From assembly GCA_009663005.1 (NCBI GenBank), contig VIGQ01001289.1, forward strand, positions 20,001-38,905: DNA of 18,905 nucleotides, in the 5' to 3' direction. The stretch is from Actinidia chinensis. Lineage: Eukaryota > Streptophyta > Magnoliopsida > Ericales > Actinidiaceae. Shown piece by piece: positions 8,044-17,082 of this stretch; the stretch's first letter is position 1; each line of letters opens with the position of its first letter. Under the pieces are notes generated by a model, which saw only the letters and a list, made by a program, of their open reading frames with translations, was not told the origin of the DNA and ran no database searches. The position numbers and the translations under genes are program-made.

Positions 8044-8861
8044 CTTGAAGCCTTTTCCCCTCCTGATGAATGTTTATTTGTTGGTCTTTTTACGGCGTCA
8101 CGTTTTCTTCTTCGTAATTATCTTCAATCGATGATGAATGAGTCCACTTGACCAACTTTATTCCACTGGCAATATCTTAATATTAGCTGAGACTTAGTTT
8201 TTAATTATCGCTTTCTGCGTTTTCCAAATAGTTTATAGTGGTGGTTCGTCAGGGTGAACTGCATATCAGGTGCAAATAGTTGCGCAATAAAGATTTGAAT
8301 TGTAATACGATTGTGTGTCCAACCTGACAAAGAATACAAACGAGCTTCCAACGCACGACTGTCGCGAAACCTTCAACGCAATACCATAAAGAAAATCATT
8401 AAAGTCACAGCACCGTGCTTAATATAGTTTTCTTTTATGGATTTATAGAGTCAACTGCCGTGTTCGAATACTATGTGTGGTGGAACCAAGGCCTTTTTTT
8501 CATCACCTCACGTTTGTTGTATTGATATAGATTACGAGTTGATTAATAATTTGCCAACTTTGTCACAAAGTTTGAACAATACGAGATATCTTAGCTCGAC
8601 GAAGAACGTAGCGAAATTGCTATAGCTGGTGTGAATTGCAAAATTCCATGAACTATCGAATTTTTGAACACAAGTTGCGTGTAAAAGCCATTAGGCCAAT
8701 TGGGCGGATATGGGCCCCTCATGCACATTAGTGAAATTTTAAGTATAAAAACTGGCATAACTGAAAATAAAACATACAAATAGTAAATAAAATAGTATTT
8801 TAATAAACATAGGCGGACATTTTTTATTTGGACAAACACAAGAGAACCATTGTTTATGAAG
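8044..8861. other. Spacer without a recognisable gene
   Basis: The right hAT flank CTTGAAGC (8044-8051) opens this stretch. Composition is mixed, with no repeat or domain that I recognise. A minus-strand open frame 8591-8926 (111 codons) runs through AT-rich Phe/Tyr/Ile-rich sequence in its middle part. It has no family resemblance, and its 5' end lies inside the 60-bp duplication, so I do not call it a gene. Confidence 0.4.
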
Positions 8862-8981
8862 CCCACAAAACATGGCCCCTCCAAGATCGGTTTGAGGCTT
8901 GATTTTGGATAAATTGCACCACCCACAAAACATGGCCCCTACAAGATCAGTTTGAGGCTTGATTTTGGATAAATTGCAACA
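8862..8981. repeat. 60-bp direct duplication, two adjacent copies
   Basis: Copies at 8862-8921 and 8922-8981 differ at only three positions (8881/8941, 8889/8949, 8919/8979). Because 60 is a multiple of three, the minus-strand open frame 8739-8984 contains the 20-residue unit around CNLSKIKPQTDL and GAMFCG twice in phase. The frame is only 81 codons and otherwise unremarkable, so the duplication need not be protein-coding. Low divergence suggests a fairly recent event compared with other repeats here. Confidence 0.9.
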
Positions 8982-9177
8982 CAAGTTGAATTATTTTTGT
9001 CTTTATTACTTTTTTATAAAAATTTAATTAATTTTTTTTACTTTCTCAGCTTGTGAAAAGTAATTTTTTTTCACACAAATTAAGACACTCAATCAATTTA
9101 ATGAAAGGGTTGTTTCATATAATCCTGAAAAATTCATTTGGATTAATTCGGGATTTCCTCACTTTTCATATTCTTTT

Positions 9178-9532
9178 GGATAATTTCACCATTCACTGAT
9201 CTCTCCTAAGAATTCTGACAATACAATCATCCCCCCCTCTCTGTGGTTCAAAAATATCACTGAATTCTTTTAAAACTAATGTCAAGATTCTCTAGATCTG
9301 TTTTTTGTACAAACATGACAAACTTGACATCATGATTTAAGGCTTGCCAAAAAAGTTCGCAATACATCTATTTAAAAAAGTCTTAAATCAAATGACAATT
9401 TGTTTTTTTGCACAAAAAAGCTCAAGGAGAATCCTTGAGATTATTTCAAAGTTAGAAGGTCAAAGATATTTTTAAAATTACATAGGAGGTGGTTTTATTT
9501 GTCAAAACTCAGAAAGCTCATGAAATTTACCC
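9178..9532. mobile_element. Foldback MITE with arms of about 165 bp
   Basis: The left arm (about 9178-9342) and the right arm (about 9369-9532) are inverted copies. GGATAATTTCACC pairs with the reverse of GAAATTTACCC, followed by matching blocks for GACAA, TTCAAAAATA, AAACTAATGTCAAGATTCTC, TTTTGTACAAACATGACAA and GATTTAAG. A short unpaired centre separates them. No coding capacity. The arms are diverged from each other, so the insertion is old. Flanking target duplication is unclear (TATTCTTTT left, TATTTTATT right, 7 of 9 matching). One arm of the same family lies at 91-255. Confidence 0.65.
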
Positions 9533-9753
9533 TATTTTATTGACGGAAATAAAAGATTTTGAATAAAAAGACAAAAAAAAATTGAAAACAAAATAGTCTA
9601 GACTGCGATGCAATTTATCCGACTTACGCAGGAGTATGGTCCCCTCGTTAGAAGACAATTAGCAGAGATTTTGTGATTGACCACCCCATTTCCACAGCTT
9701 CAGCAACTTATCCCTTGCTGTGAACAAAGCCATAGACACATGAATGGCCCAAT

Positions 9754-10079
9754 CTAGTCGGGCCAAGTGAATTGTGGAGCCATTGATGCAGCAGAAAGTG
9801 ACACCGAAAACACTGTCCCCCTGCGAACAATCCAGGCATTAATCTGAAGGAATAAGTTTGTCTCTGCTCTCATGTAGGCCAAACAATCAAAAATCAGACA
9901 AACAAATGAGACGCCCAGGGATTTTTGGGGTGAGTTTCGAAAGGGGACGTGTTCCACCCTTGTACTTGAGTTGGAGAGGCTGATAAGATCGGAACGAGGA
10001 AGGCCATCACGGTGGTAAGGAAGCGAATGTATACTGCGCTTGTGAAGTCATAGGTCATGAGTATCGATAAAATGTTGAT
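9754..10079 (-). pseudogene. Frameshifted fragment of a small plant membrane protein gene
   Basis: On the minus strand an acceptor-like TTCTTTGCACAG ends at 10080. An open frame then follows: MTYDFTSAVYIRFLTTVMAF (Met at 10058), LVPILSASPTQVQG and FETHPKNPWASHLFV, stopping at 9896-9894. A second frame offset by one base continues as FVCLIFDCLAYMRAETNLF and GTVFSVSLSAASM, ending at TAG 9756-9754. Both halves carry hydrophobic segments (about residues 12-27, then around CLIFDCLAYM and VFSVSLSAASM). Joined, they resemble a two- or three-span membrane protein. I recognise the general pattern but not a named family. The frame change is either a decay mutation or a sequencing error. Neither upstream nor downstream exons were found. 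Confidence 0.45.
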
Positions 10080-10227
10080 CTGTGCAAAGAAAATCTCTGA
10101 ATTGGATGCGTCAGGGAGGCATGCGTCAAATTCTTAGCACAAGCATTGGAGATGGGTGAGTGCCATTGGTGAGAACGCGTATATATATAAATATAAGCCA
10201 AGTAGGATATGGATTGGGCTTATATAA

Positions 10228-10661
10228 GGCAATGTTTGGCGGGTGGATTAGGAGGGCGGATAACTTTTCCCCCGAACAATTTTTTTTTCCCCCGCGTTGG
10301 CTTGCGTATATGGAGCGCGGATAACTTTTTTCCCCCAGTAACTTTTCCTCAGGGCAGGTGGATAGAGGCGGATAATTTGTTTGGTGGCCTAGACCCTAAC
10401 TAAAGTTATCCGGGGATAAGGAGGTGGGGGATAAGAAAAAAAATAATAAAGAGAACAAATGTATAATTTATATATATATATATAGAACAAACTAAAATAT
10501 TATATTTTTAATACAAGATATTTTTACATTTTGTTTCTCGATATGATTTACTCCTTATCTCACACCCTTATCCACCTATTCTAAAAAGTATCCAACAAAA
10601 TTCAAAAAAATTATCCCCCCTCTAAAATTATCCCCTCCCATATCCTCCAGCCAAAGACCCC
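10228..10661. mobile_element. Tourist/PIF-Harbinger-like MITE, 434 bp, TAA flanks
   Basis: The left end GGCAATGTTTGGCGGGTGGA and the reverse complement of the right end, GGGGTCTTTGGCTGGAGGAT, are diverged terminal inverted repeats. Both are bordered by TAA (10225-10227 and 10662-10664), the duplication typical of PIF/Harbinger. Inside, GGATAACTTTT occurs several times (about 10258, 10318 and, as GGATAATTTG, 10371), giving partial internal copies of the terminus. The core is an AT-rich stretch with a TATATATA run (10470-10485). No transposase, as expected of a MITE. The plus-strand frame 10209-10403 across it is not a gene. Confidence 0.6.
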
Positions 10662-10708
10662 TAAACAACATGCTACATAGCGGCATCGGTTTTGCCAGCC
10701 CCCTATTT

Positions 10709-11210
10709 GGACTTTAACGCGTAACATAACGTGATATCTACATACCCTACATATCCTGTTACTCGGTGGCATAGCTGATAGCTACATATCTTACTATCCT
10801 GGTGCAACATATCTGTAGCCTATCAGTTATATATATATATATATATTATATATGTACTATATTGGACTTTACTCGGTGCATAGCTGATAGCTACATATCC
10901 TACATATCCTGGTGCATATATATGTAGCTATCAGTTATATATATATAATATATATATAATATATATATATAATATTATATATATTTGGACTTTAACTCAG
11001 TCATAGCTATAGCCCTACATATCCTACATATCCTGGTGCATATATATGTTACTATCAGTTATTATATATTATAATTTGGACTTTAACTCGGTGCATGCGG
11101 ATAGCTACATATCCTACATATCCGGTGCATCTACATAGGCTGATAGCTACATATCCTACATATCCTGGTGCAATATATATTAGCTATCACTATAATAATA
11201 TATATTTCTA
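10709..11210. repeat. AT-rich hairpin minisatellite, four to five degenerate units
   Basis: GGACTTTAACTCGGTGCATA-like starts occur at 10709, 10864, 10987 and 11078. Each is followed by GATAGCTACATATCCTACAT, GGTGCATATATATG and an AT dinucleotide run of variable length, so spacing is 155, 123 and 91 bp. Each unit contains an inverted repeat; in the second, CTGATAGCTACATAT (10884-10898) pairs perfectly with ATATGTAGCTATCAG (10920-10934) around a 21-base loop. Variable AT runs account for most length variation, and an extra half unit lies near 11130. No coding content. Confidence 0.85.
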
Positions 11211-11280
11211 ACTTAACAATCACAAATTCTAGTAGCCATTCAATGAGAGAACATGATATGATTCCTGTAGCTTTTTAAAT

Positions 11281-11304
11281 GGTCAACTAGTCGAATAGTT
11301 GACC
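11281..11304. repeat. Perfect 9-bp inverted repeat
   Basis: GGTCAACTA and TAGTTGACC flank a six-base loop (GTCGAA). Each arm carries a TTGAC W-box core in opposite orientation. With no gene nearby, a regulatory role is only a possibility. The following 11305-11650 shows no feature I can assign. Confidence 0.7.
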
Positions 11305-11649
11305 TATTACCTCCGGTTTTATTGGAATGTAAAATCTTGGTGGGATAGATCCCTTACCGAGAGTCAAGAGAAGATTTAACAATGCCATTCCAATTCAGAT
11401 GAAAATAACCTTCCGATGGGTGGATGAAGATATCGGATCTGGAAACCTGAGGGCATAAAGACTTTGAGTTAATACAATTATTAAACAATATAATAGGAAA
11501 CCATTTAACATACCACGACTATACGAATAAGTAAATTAAATATAACAAATAAAGCAGAGAGCAATTAAACAAAATTGCCAGAACGCTATACAACCCTCCA
11601 TCTGTGTCGGTAGTACTTTGAGCCAATTATAACTTCAAAATCACCAAAT

Positions 11650-11960
11650 TCTATTTTAGCTATTCCACTTTTTAACATTAACTCTCTCATCCCCCCCCCC
11701 CCGCGTTTCTATTATAAATTCTATTTCATTATAATATTATTTTTGTACTATTTTACTTATTTTATTTTTAATTTTTTTTTAATTATCGTATTTTTAAAAT
11801 GGATTACATTTTTCAAAAAAAAAAAAAAAAAGTCCTTAACAGTAAATATTTTTTAAATAATATATTTTTAAAAGTCTCCATGCGCTATGGATGGAGTCTT
11901 CTTCTACTTTGGTAATCTAATGGATTTTCAATCGCCATTGAGAAGTTCTATACAGCAAGA
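11650..11960 (+). repeat. Diverged direct repeat, copy 1 (partner 12295-12570)
   Basis: Shared order of blocks in both copies: CACTTTTTAA then ATTAACTCT, a T/C-rich stretch, TTATAATATTATT, TTTTTTTTAATTATC, then a TGGAGTC...TTCTTCTACTTT block, TAATCTAATGGATTTTCA and CATTGA, ending in AGCAAGAG. Copy 1 also contains a C run (11690-11702) and a run of A (about 11815-11831). Repeat class unknown; no TIRs seen. Confidence 0.6.
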
Positions 11961-11981
11961 GGCAGGATGATTGATGCCTCG

Positions 11982-12096
11982 TCATTCAGAACATGCCAAA
12001 TCAAGGCCCAGGATGATTCATTTTCCACTCAAGCTTTGTCATCCAGAACATGCCAAATCAAGGCGCTTTTCATCCAGAACTTCCTAAATCATGTCC
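11982..12096 (+). repeat. Three short direct copies of a CATCCAGAACATGCCAAAT unit
   Basis: TCATTCAGAACATGCCAAAT at 11982, TCATCCAGAACATGCCAAAT at 12039, and a diverged TCATCCAGAACTTCCTAAAT at 12070. The first two also share TCAAGGC directly after. Spacing (57 and 31 bp) is irregular. It sits between the two halves of the larger direct duplication. Confidence 0.75.
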
Positions 12097-12294
12097 ACGT
12101 CTTTTATTTTTTATTGCTATGGGTACCCAAAATGGATACCTAGAACATTTTCCTCGTTTATTGTTTAAATATTGGATATCTGGATTTTAATTTATTACAA
12201 TGAAATTTCTGAAGTTAAATTTGTGTGTATGATCTTTACGGCAAGTCTTCACTAAATTTGCGTTAAAATTATAATTAAAAAATCAGAAATTCAT

Positions 12295-12570
12295 TTTACC
12301 TAGTCACTTTTTAAATATTAACTCTTCATCATTTTCTATTATATTATATGTTATTATAATATTATTGTTTTACTTTTTTTTTATAATTTTTTTTTAATTA
12401 TCATATTTTTTGAAATGATCACCTTATTCTAACATTACGATTTTTTAAATGTGTCCTATTTTTAAATTTTTCTATTTGCCTGTGGTGTCAATGGAGTCAT
12501 TCTTCTACTTTTGTAATCTAATTGATTTTCATAACATCTATTGAATAAGGTATAGATAGCAAGAGTCAAT
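12295..12570 (+). repeat. Diverged direct repeat, copy 2 (partner 11650-11960)
   Basis: Carries the same series of blocks: CACTTTTTAAATATTAACTC, TATTATAATATTATTG, TTTTTTTTAATTATCATATT, TGGAGTCATTCTTCTACTTT, TAATCTAATTGATTTTCA and AGCAAGAG. The tail blocks are the best conserved. The following 12571-12870 is AT-rich spacer; GGGCAAAT and AACATTNTTCTTA each recur twice around 12590-12660, with no gene. Confidence 0.6.
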
Positions 12571-12874
12571 ATATAAAGCTGACCAGAAAAACATTTTCTT
12601 AATACAAATTGGGCAAATGAACACGAAAACATTGTTCTTATACATTAGGGCAAATTGGCAAATACATACATGTAGAAGATATATATAACAAATTTTTATT
12701 AGTGATTATATATAATATAAAATTCACCATATAAACCATTGAAATCATCAAAATGACTTATAATGAAGAAAAAAAAAGAAGTTGTACCATAAAGTAATCT
12801 ACATGGAAGATGGAACTCACCAAAATGTGATCTACTACGTTCAAAAGCCTGATTCATTTTCTTTGTGTTAATCA

Positions 12875-13260
12875 TAGTTTATCAGAACCGAACCGGTCAA
12901 GCACTGGTTCCAACGGTTTACTAGTTCAACCACGGTTCAACCGGTTCAACCTGATGTTTATAATATAAATTTAAAATTATATTTTATTATAAATAAAAAA
13001 CTATTTTTTTTTACCCATTCATAGTAAAAATTAATCACAGTAAAAAACTATTAAAAAAATTAAAACTTCCATTCACAATTTGGGGTCAATTAGAAAAATT
13101 AAAAGTTTAATTTTCTGTTAAAACCGGGGCCGGTTTCAACCGTTAAAAACCGCCTTCAACTGGTTCAATCATCCGGTTGCGTTCTTGCATGTCCGATAAA
13201 TAGTTATAACCGACTGGTTGTGTCCGGTTCCCGGTTTGGAAACCGGCGGCCGAGTCGTTC
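12875..13260. repeat. AACCGG-bordered repeat element with AT-rich core
   Basis: The left part (about 12885-12952) is dense in AACCGG, GGTTCAACCGGTTCAAC and ACTGGTT motifs. An AT-rich core follows (12960-13120). The right part (13125-13250) again carries GGCCGGTTTCAACC, CCGGTT and ACCGGC. The motif is self-complementary, so the two ends can pair as imperfect inverted repeats. Similar GGTT-rich repeats are common in plant intergenic DNA; the superfamily is not assigned. Short frames on both strands at 13218-13472 cover its right end and are not genes. Confidence 0.6.
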
Positions 13261-13357
13261 CCGTTTTTCATACTATTGTGAAAGTCCTTCTACCCTTGGA
13301 GAAAGATGTGATTGATTTGACATGTGAACCACCTGAAGAAGTCTTTGTTCAAACTAG

Positions 13358-13720
13358 AGGTGTCAAATGGTGTCCACCGTGCCACGTCGTCCCCTTTTTT
13401 TTTCGTGTCAGTCATGCCTTCGTGCGGCCTGCTGTGCATGACCCCATTTACTAACGTTGGTTGTGTCGGCATTTTTTAATCGTGTCCGTGCCTTTTTAAA
13501 TCGTGTCCGCTGTCGTGCCATTTTTTTTATTCATGTCGTGCGTGCTGGCCCACTAACTTAGTTGTGTGGACTCGTGGTCGTGTCGTGCATGTCCGTCTAC
13601 TTACTCGTGTTCCGTGTCGTGCCGGCCTATTTACTTAATCGTGTCGTGCGTGGCGGCTCGTTAACTTACGTCGTGTGACCTCGTGCCGTATCATGCCCGT
13701 CTACTTAATCGTGTCGTATC
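13358..13720 (+). repeat. Degenerate CGTGTCGTG array
   Basis: After AGGTGTCAAATGG (13358-13370) the sequence is filled with CGTGTCGTGCGTG, CGTGTCCGTGCC and (C)TTAATCGTGTCG variants, spaced by ACTTA-type AT-rich linkers. Loose units of about 30-70 bp can be followed to 13715. The complementary motif fills 18541-18905, and the 11-of-13 match AGGTGTCAAGCGG precedes that array too (18527). Confidence 0.75.
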
Positions 13721-14086
13721 TTTTTTAATTAAATTTACAATTACAAGTAGTTTTGTACTCAACGACCATACACAAGAATTGCCCAATTTATAAATATTTT
13801 GACACTAAAAAGGTTTTTCCATGAAAATCATAATTTGGGAATGTAGGCTAGTGGCCTATCCAATTTTGACCTATCAATTCAAAAATATTATTTTGTTTAT
13901 TATTAAACATTTTTATTTTTGAATTTTTTTAGCATTTTTTGAAAAAAATAAATTTATTTTTAATATTTTATTTTTGGTCTTATTATAACCTAATATACGT
14001 CAAAATTTGTAAAGTTTTTTATGTTTAAAATTTTAATTTTTTTTTTTTTTTTAATATTTTTTTAAATTTTAACTTTTCATTTGCAG
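13721..14086. other. AT-rich spacer; no gene
   Basis: Long A/T runs, including 22 consecutive T at about 14037-14052 broken by few other bases. Nothing coding seen. Confidence 0.5.
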
Positions 14087-14127
14087 CAAACTGCGAAGTG
14101 TTGCGAACGCATTGTGGCCCTGTGCAG
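14087..14127 (+). other. Isolated exon-like GC island (41 bp)
   Basis: A GC-richer 41-base stretch lies in otherwise T-rich DNA, preceded by a pyrimidine tract and TTTGCAG (ending 14086) and followed by TGTGCAG|GTGCTG. These match plant acceptor and donor consensus. Two frames are open through it (for example NCEVLRTHCGPVQ). I recognise no protein, no partner exons are visible, and a chance match is quite possible. Confidence 0.25.
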
Positions 14128-15438
14128 GTGCTGGTCCAGTTCCTCATTTTTAGGTACACACACAAGACACAAAATTAAAAGCCAAATTATTTAAAAAATA
14201 TAAAAAAAAAATATCACTTTCCATTCCAACCAGAATCTTGATTAAATCTCTGTAAGGCCCCTTGAAAGAATAGCAACAAACTCTTTTGTCAGGTTAAATG
14301 TTCGTTTCCTGCAGTGCATTAAAATTTGTTTACTCTTTTTAATATTTAAAACGTTTATATTAATAGATCCTGTGACAATCAACACTGTAAAAAATTTATA
14401 TTGATCGAATACTAATATTTTATATCCAGTTATCTCTATAAATTCATATTATTAAGTTAAGAATTTTATCCGATTAAGGAATTTTGAAGTTTAGGATTTT
14501 TTGGAATAAAATTCTTAATATAATAATGTAAATCATCAAACTGGAACTCTAGATTTAATATGAATGTTGAATTTATCAAAATATTAAAATACCAAAAAAA
14601 TAATTAAGGGCGGGTTTAATGATTTATACACATTATAGGTATACCACCACAAAAAAAAAACTAAAAAACACTCTTTATTTTTTCTCATTCTTCTAAAGTA
14701 AACAATTTTTTTAATTCATTACACCGTTTATTTATTTGTTGTTCATTTGTAGACATATTCTCTTGTATGGCATATCATTATTTCTTGATAGTAGAGTATA
14801 TTATTGCTACAAATAAGAAATAAATTAAAATATAATAATTTTTAAAAAAATATAAATTTTAATTAAAAATTTTAATACTATAAAAAATTATTTCATCCAA
14901 CACTAAATGACAATGACCAACTAGGATGTTGTTGCCTACAATGAACCCGGTCATGTACCAAAAGTATCTAAGCCAAAAGTATGATTCGCCCCATGTGTAA
15001 CAATATCAAATGGGGCCTTTGTCATCCAACAATGCCCAAAATCAGACTTCGGCCTCAGGCTCATCATATTCCTTGTCCTTTATGGTTCTTCCAATTGTCC
15101 ATTAACAAAGAATATAATTTCGCTACAATATGGAATATTACTGACCAACCGAGCCCATAGGATGGCAAAACACAACATTTTTTGAAGAACTCCACAGTTT
15201 TTTTTTTTAGGCCTTAACGGTGTATGCACCCTTAAGAATTATTTTAGTTTGGGTAAAATCCATTTCCTCCGTGATTAGTATTAAGAAAAAAGATTAAGCA
15301 AGCAGGCTATAACAAAATAATTTCATAAAAGAATAACTATCTTTGTACCATTTATTGTCTTAATTACACTTTCTCAATACATCCTTAGAATTCTTTGTGC
15401 ACCAACCATATGTTTTACGTGTTGGATACTGTGAAGTT
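14128..15438. other. AT-rich spacer; nothing assigned
   Basis: No domain, repeat family or RNA gene recognised. A less AT-rich patch at 14920-15100 is open in places on the minus strand but stops interrupt it. Confidence 0.4.
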
Positions 15439-15675
15439 TTAATCAAGGATAAAAATGTGTGGGGGTGAGTTTGCAATGTGGACATAGGACGTAGTTATAG
15501 CGAGTTTATCCTCCCTTTTAGCTTTTAGGAGTGCTCCACAATAGTCGCCCTCCTCGTTATCTGCACACTGACAACAGTAAGTACGGCCGCCGGAGCTGTT
15601 TCGGGAAACGCTCTCGACGGTCAAGTTAGATGGACATGATAGCTCCACACAGTGCACTATGAGAGTTCTATCCAT
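15439..15675 (-). CDS. Hypothetical Cys-rich small protein or first exon (78 codons)
   Basis: The minus-strand ATG at 15675 lies eight bases after a (TTC)n tract, a pattern common in plant 5' leaders. The frame begins MDRTLIVHCVELSCPSNLTV and contains RTYCCQCADNEEGDYCGALL, giving seven Cys in the first 50 residues or so. It ends at TAA 15441-15439. GC is clearly above the flanks up to about codon 58 (AKREDK); after that composition falls to the local background, so the real coding part may be an exon ending near there. No signal peptide or known domain is recognised. A chance frame is the main alternative. Confidence 0.35.
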   Translation of the reverse strand: MDRTLIVHCVELSCPSNLTVESVSRNSSGGRTYCCQCADNEEGDYCGALLKAKREDKLAITTSYVHIANSPPHIFILD

Positions 15676-15682
15676 CCTCCGA

Positions 15683-15710
15683 GAAGAAGAAGAAGAAGAA
15701 GAAGAAGAAG
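15683..15710. repeat. (GAA)n trinucleotide repeat, about nine units
   Basis: Perfect GAA units on the plus strand, TTC on the minus strand. It lies immediately upstream of the minus-strand ATG at 15675 and may be part of a 5' leader. On the plus strand it yields a Glu run in an unrelated open frame. Confidence 0.95.
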
Positions 15711-16160
15711 ATCCGGATTCAGAGAAAAAGCACCCCCACCTCTACAGTGGCTTCGCCTTATGTCGTTTCACTTGGAGCGTGCTTTCGACGCGCCAACGGA
15801 TTTCCTGGCTATGGGGTAGTCCACCCATCTCAATCCCTGCAGAGGCGTTGGTCTTCCTCCTGCTATCAAGATTCCTCGCCTGGATTTGGGCTGAGCCTTG
15901 TGCCAGTGTCGTACACGCATCACTATGTCCCTGTCATGTCGGGATTCCGCCAAACTCTGTGTGTCAAACGAGCTTTGTGTTACGGTTGGGTGACCGCGAA
16001 TAATCCAAGAGGCTCCCGAGCGCGGGAGGGTTTAATTCCTGTACTTATACCGAGCTCGGACTCACGGTTCTACATGTTTTCCGCGACGTAGGGTCGACAC
16101 CGAGGTGAAAGCCCCTGTATAGGGGTGAAGGCTTTTCAATTTCATCTCCCCGCGCCTTAT
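15711..16160 (+). other. Higher-GC segment with overlapping open frames, unassigned
   Basis: This segment differs sharply in composition from the AT-rich sequence after 16160. Two overlapping plus-strand frames stay open here (15659-16003 and 15747-16091). The second reads GVVHPSQSLQRRW and YVPVMSGFRQTL, with no family I recognise. A short inverted repeat CCCCT-GTAT-AGGGG lies at 16112-16125. It could be upstream, promoter or leader DNA of the minus-strand gene proposed at 15439-15675, or retroelement sequence. Neither is proved. Confidence 0.3.
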
Positions 16161-16900
16161 AGTAGCTGGGTAACTTATTAATATGTATCATGTCCATACA
16201 AAAAAGGTATAAAACTTCTTAAATATGGAATTCTGTATTGATGAGATTATTTTTTAGATGACAATTTTGTTTCAAACCAATAATTTAACATACATTGATC
16301 AAGAAACCATTGAAATGAAATTTTGGAAAAATTTTGGACAAATGATTGAAATGAGATTTCTAGGACCAACCAGGTGGCCTACAGGATGAGAGAGAGACTT
16401 TGAAGAATGACCAAAATTATCGGTGGAATCCATATTTTATATGAGAGGAGGAACAATACTCAAAGAGTACTGAATAATTATCAAAATAGTCTAATAACAT
16501 AATTAAAATTATTTTTGTTTAGGTTACCGTTTTATCTTGAGATCGTGTGGTATTTTTTCACATTTGCAGCTTATGTAATTTGTTTAGTAGTTTTTCCTAT
16601 TTCTGTAATTTATTTTATTTGTTTATACAATCTGTTTTCGCTTCAGTTCTGTAATTATCCAGTCTTAATTTGTAATATCGATCACCTTAACTAGTCTCGC
16701 AATTCCTAATTAGTCAAAATAAAACGTAATTAACTCAATAAAAAATAGCTAATGGGTTGTCTCTTTACTGTTATTGAATTATCTTTGTTATCATGTTTTT
16801 TTAACATAATCTTTCCTTTTTATGTTAATAAAATTTGTATTTGCTAAAAAAAACATTTCTTTTAAAAAATCATAAATTTTTGGATAATTATATATTTAAT
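16161..16900. other. AT-rich spacer; no gene
   Basis: T-rich, with intron-like pyrimidine tracts (for example CACATTTGCAG near 16560) but no coding block on either side that would make it an intron. Confidence 0.4.
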
Positions 16901-17082
16901 TTGAAGGGTCCGGGTCAACCCGATGGAGTAATTAGGCGTTACATAGATCAACTTCCCTGGGGGAGACTTTAAGCCCCTCTGACCATCTGCCTCCATTTCA
17001 GGACATGGCGTTGAATCGGGCTCAAAATGCTTGTTGCGGATTAGCGATGGCTTAGCCAATTCCGTGTGACCATAGGGATCCT

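Noticed and set aside
10209..10403. 64-codon plus-strand open frame with WSADNFFP-like repeats
   Set aside because: It is the translated terminal repeat of the Tourist-like MITE.
10709..11210. CRISPR-like array
   Set aside because: Repeats are degenerate, irregularly spaced and AT-run based in a plant genome; spacers are not unique sequences.
13218..13472. Overlapping plus and minus open frames of 60-78 codons
   Set aside because: They cover repeat borders (AACCGG element and CGTGTCGTG array) and show no domain.
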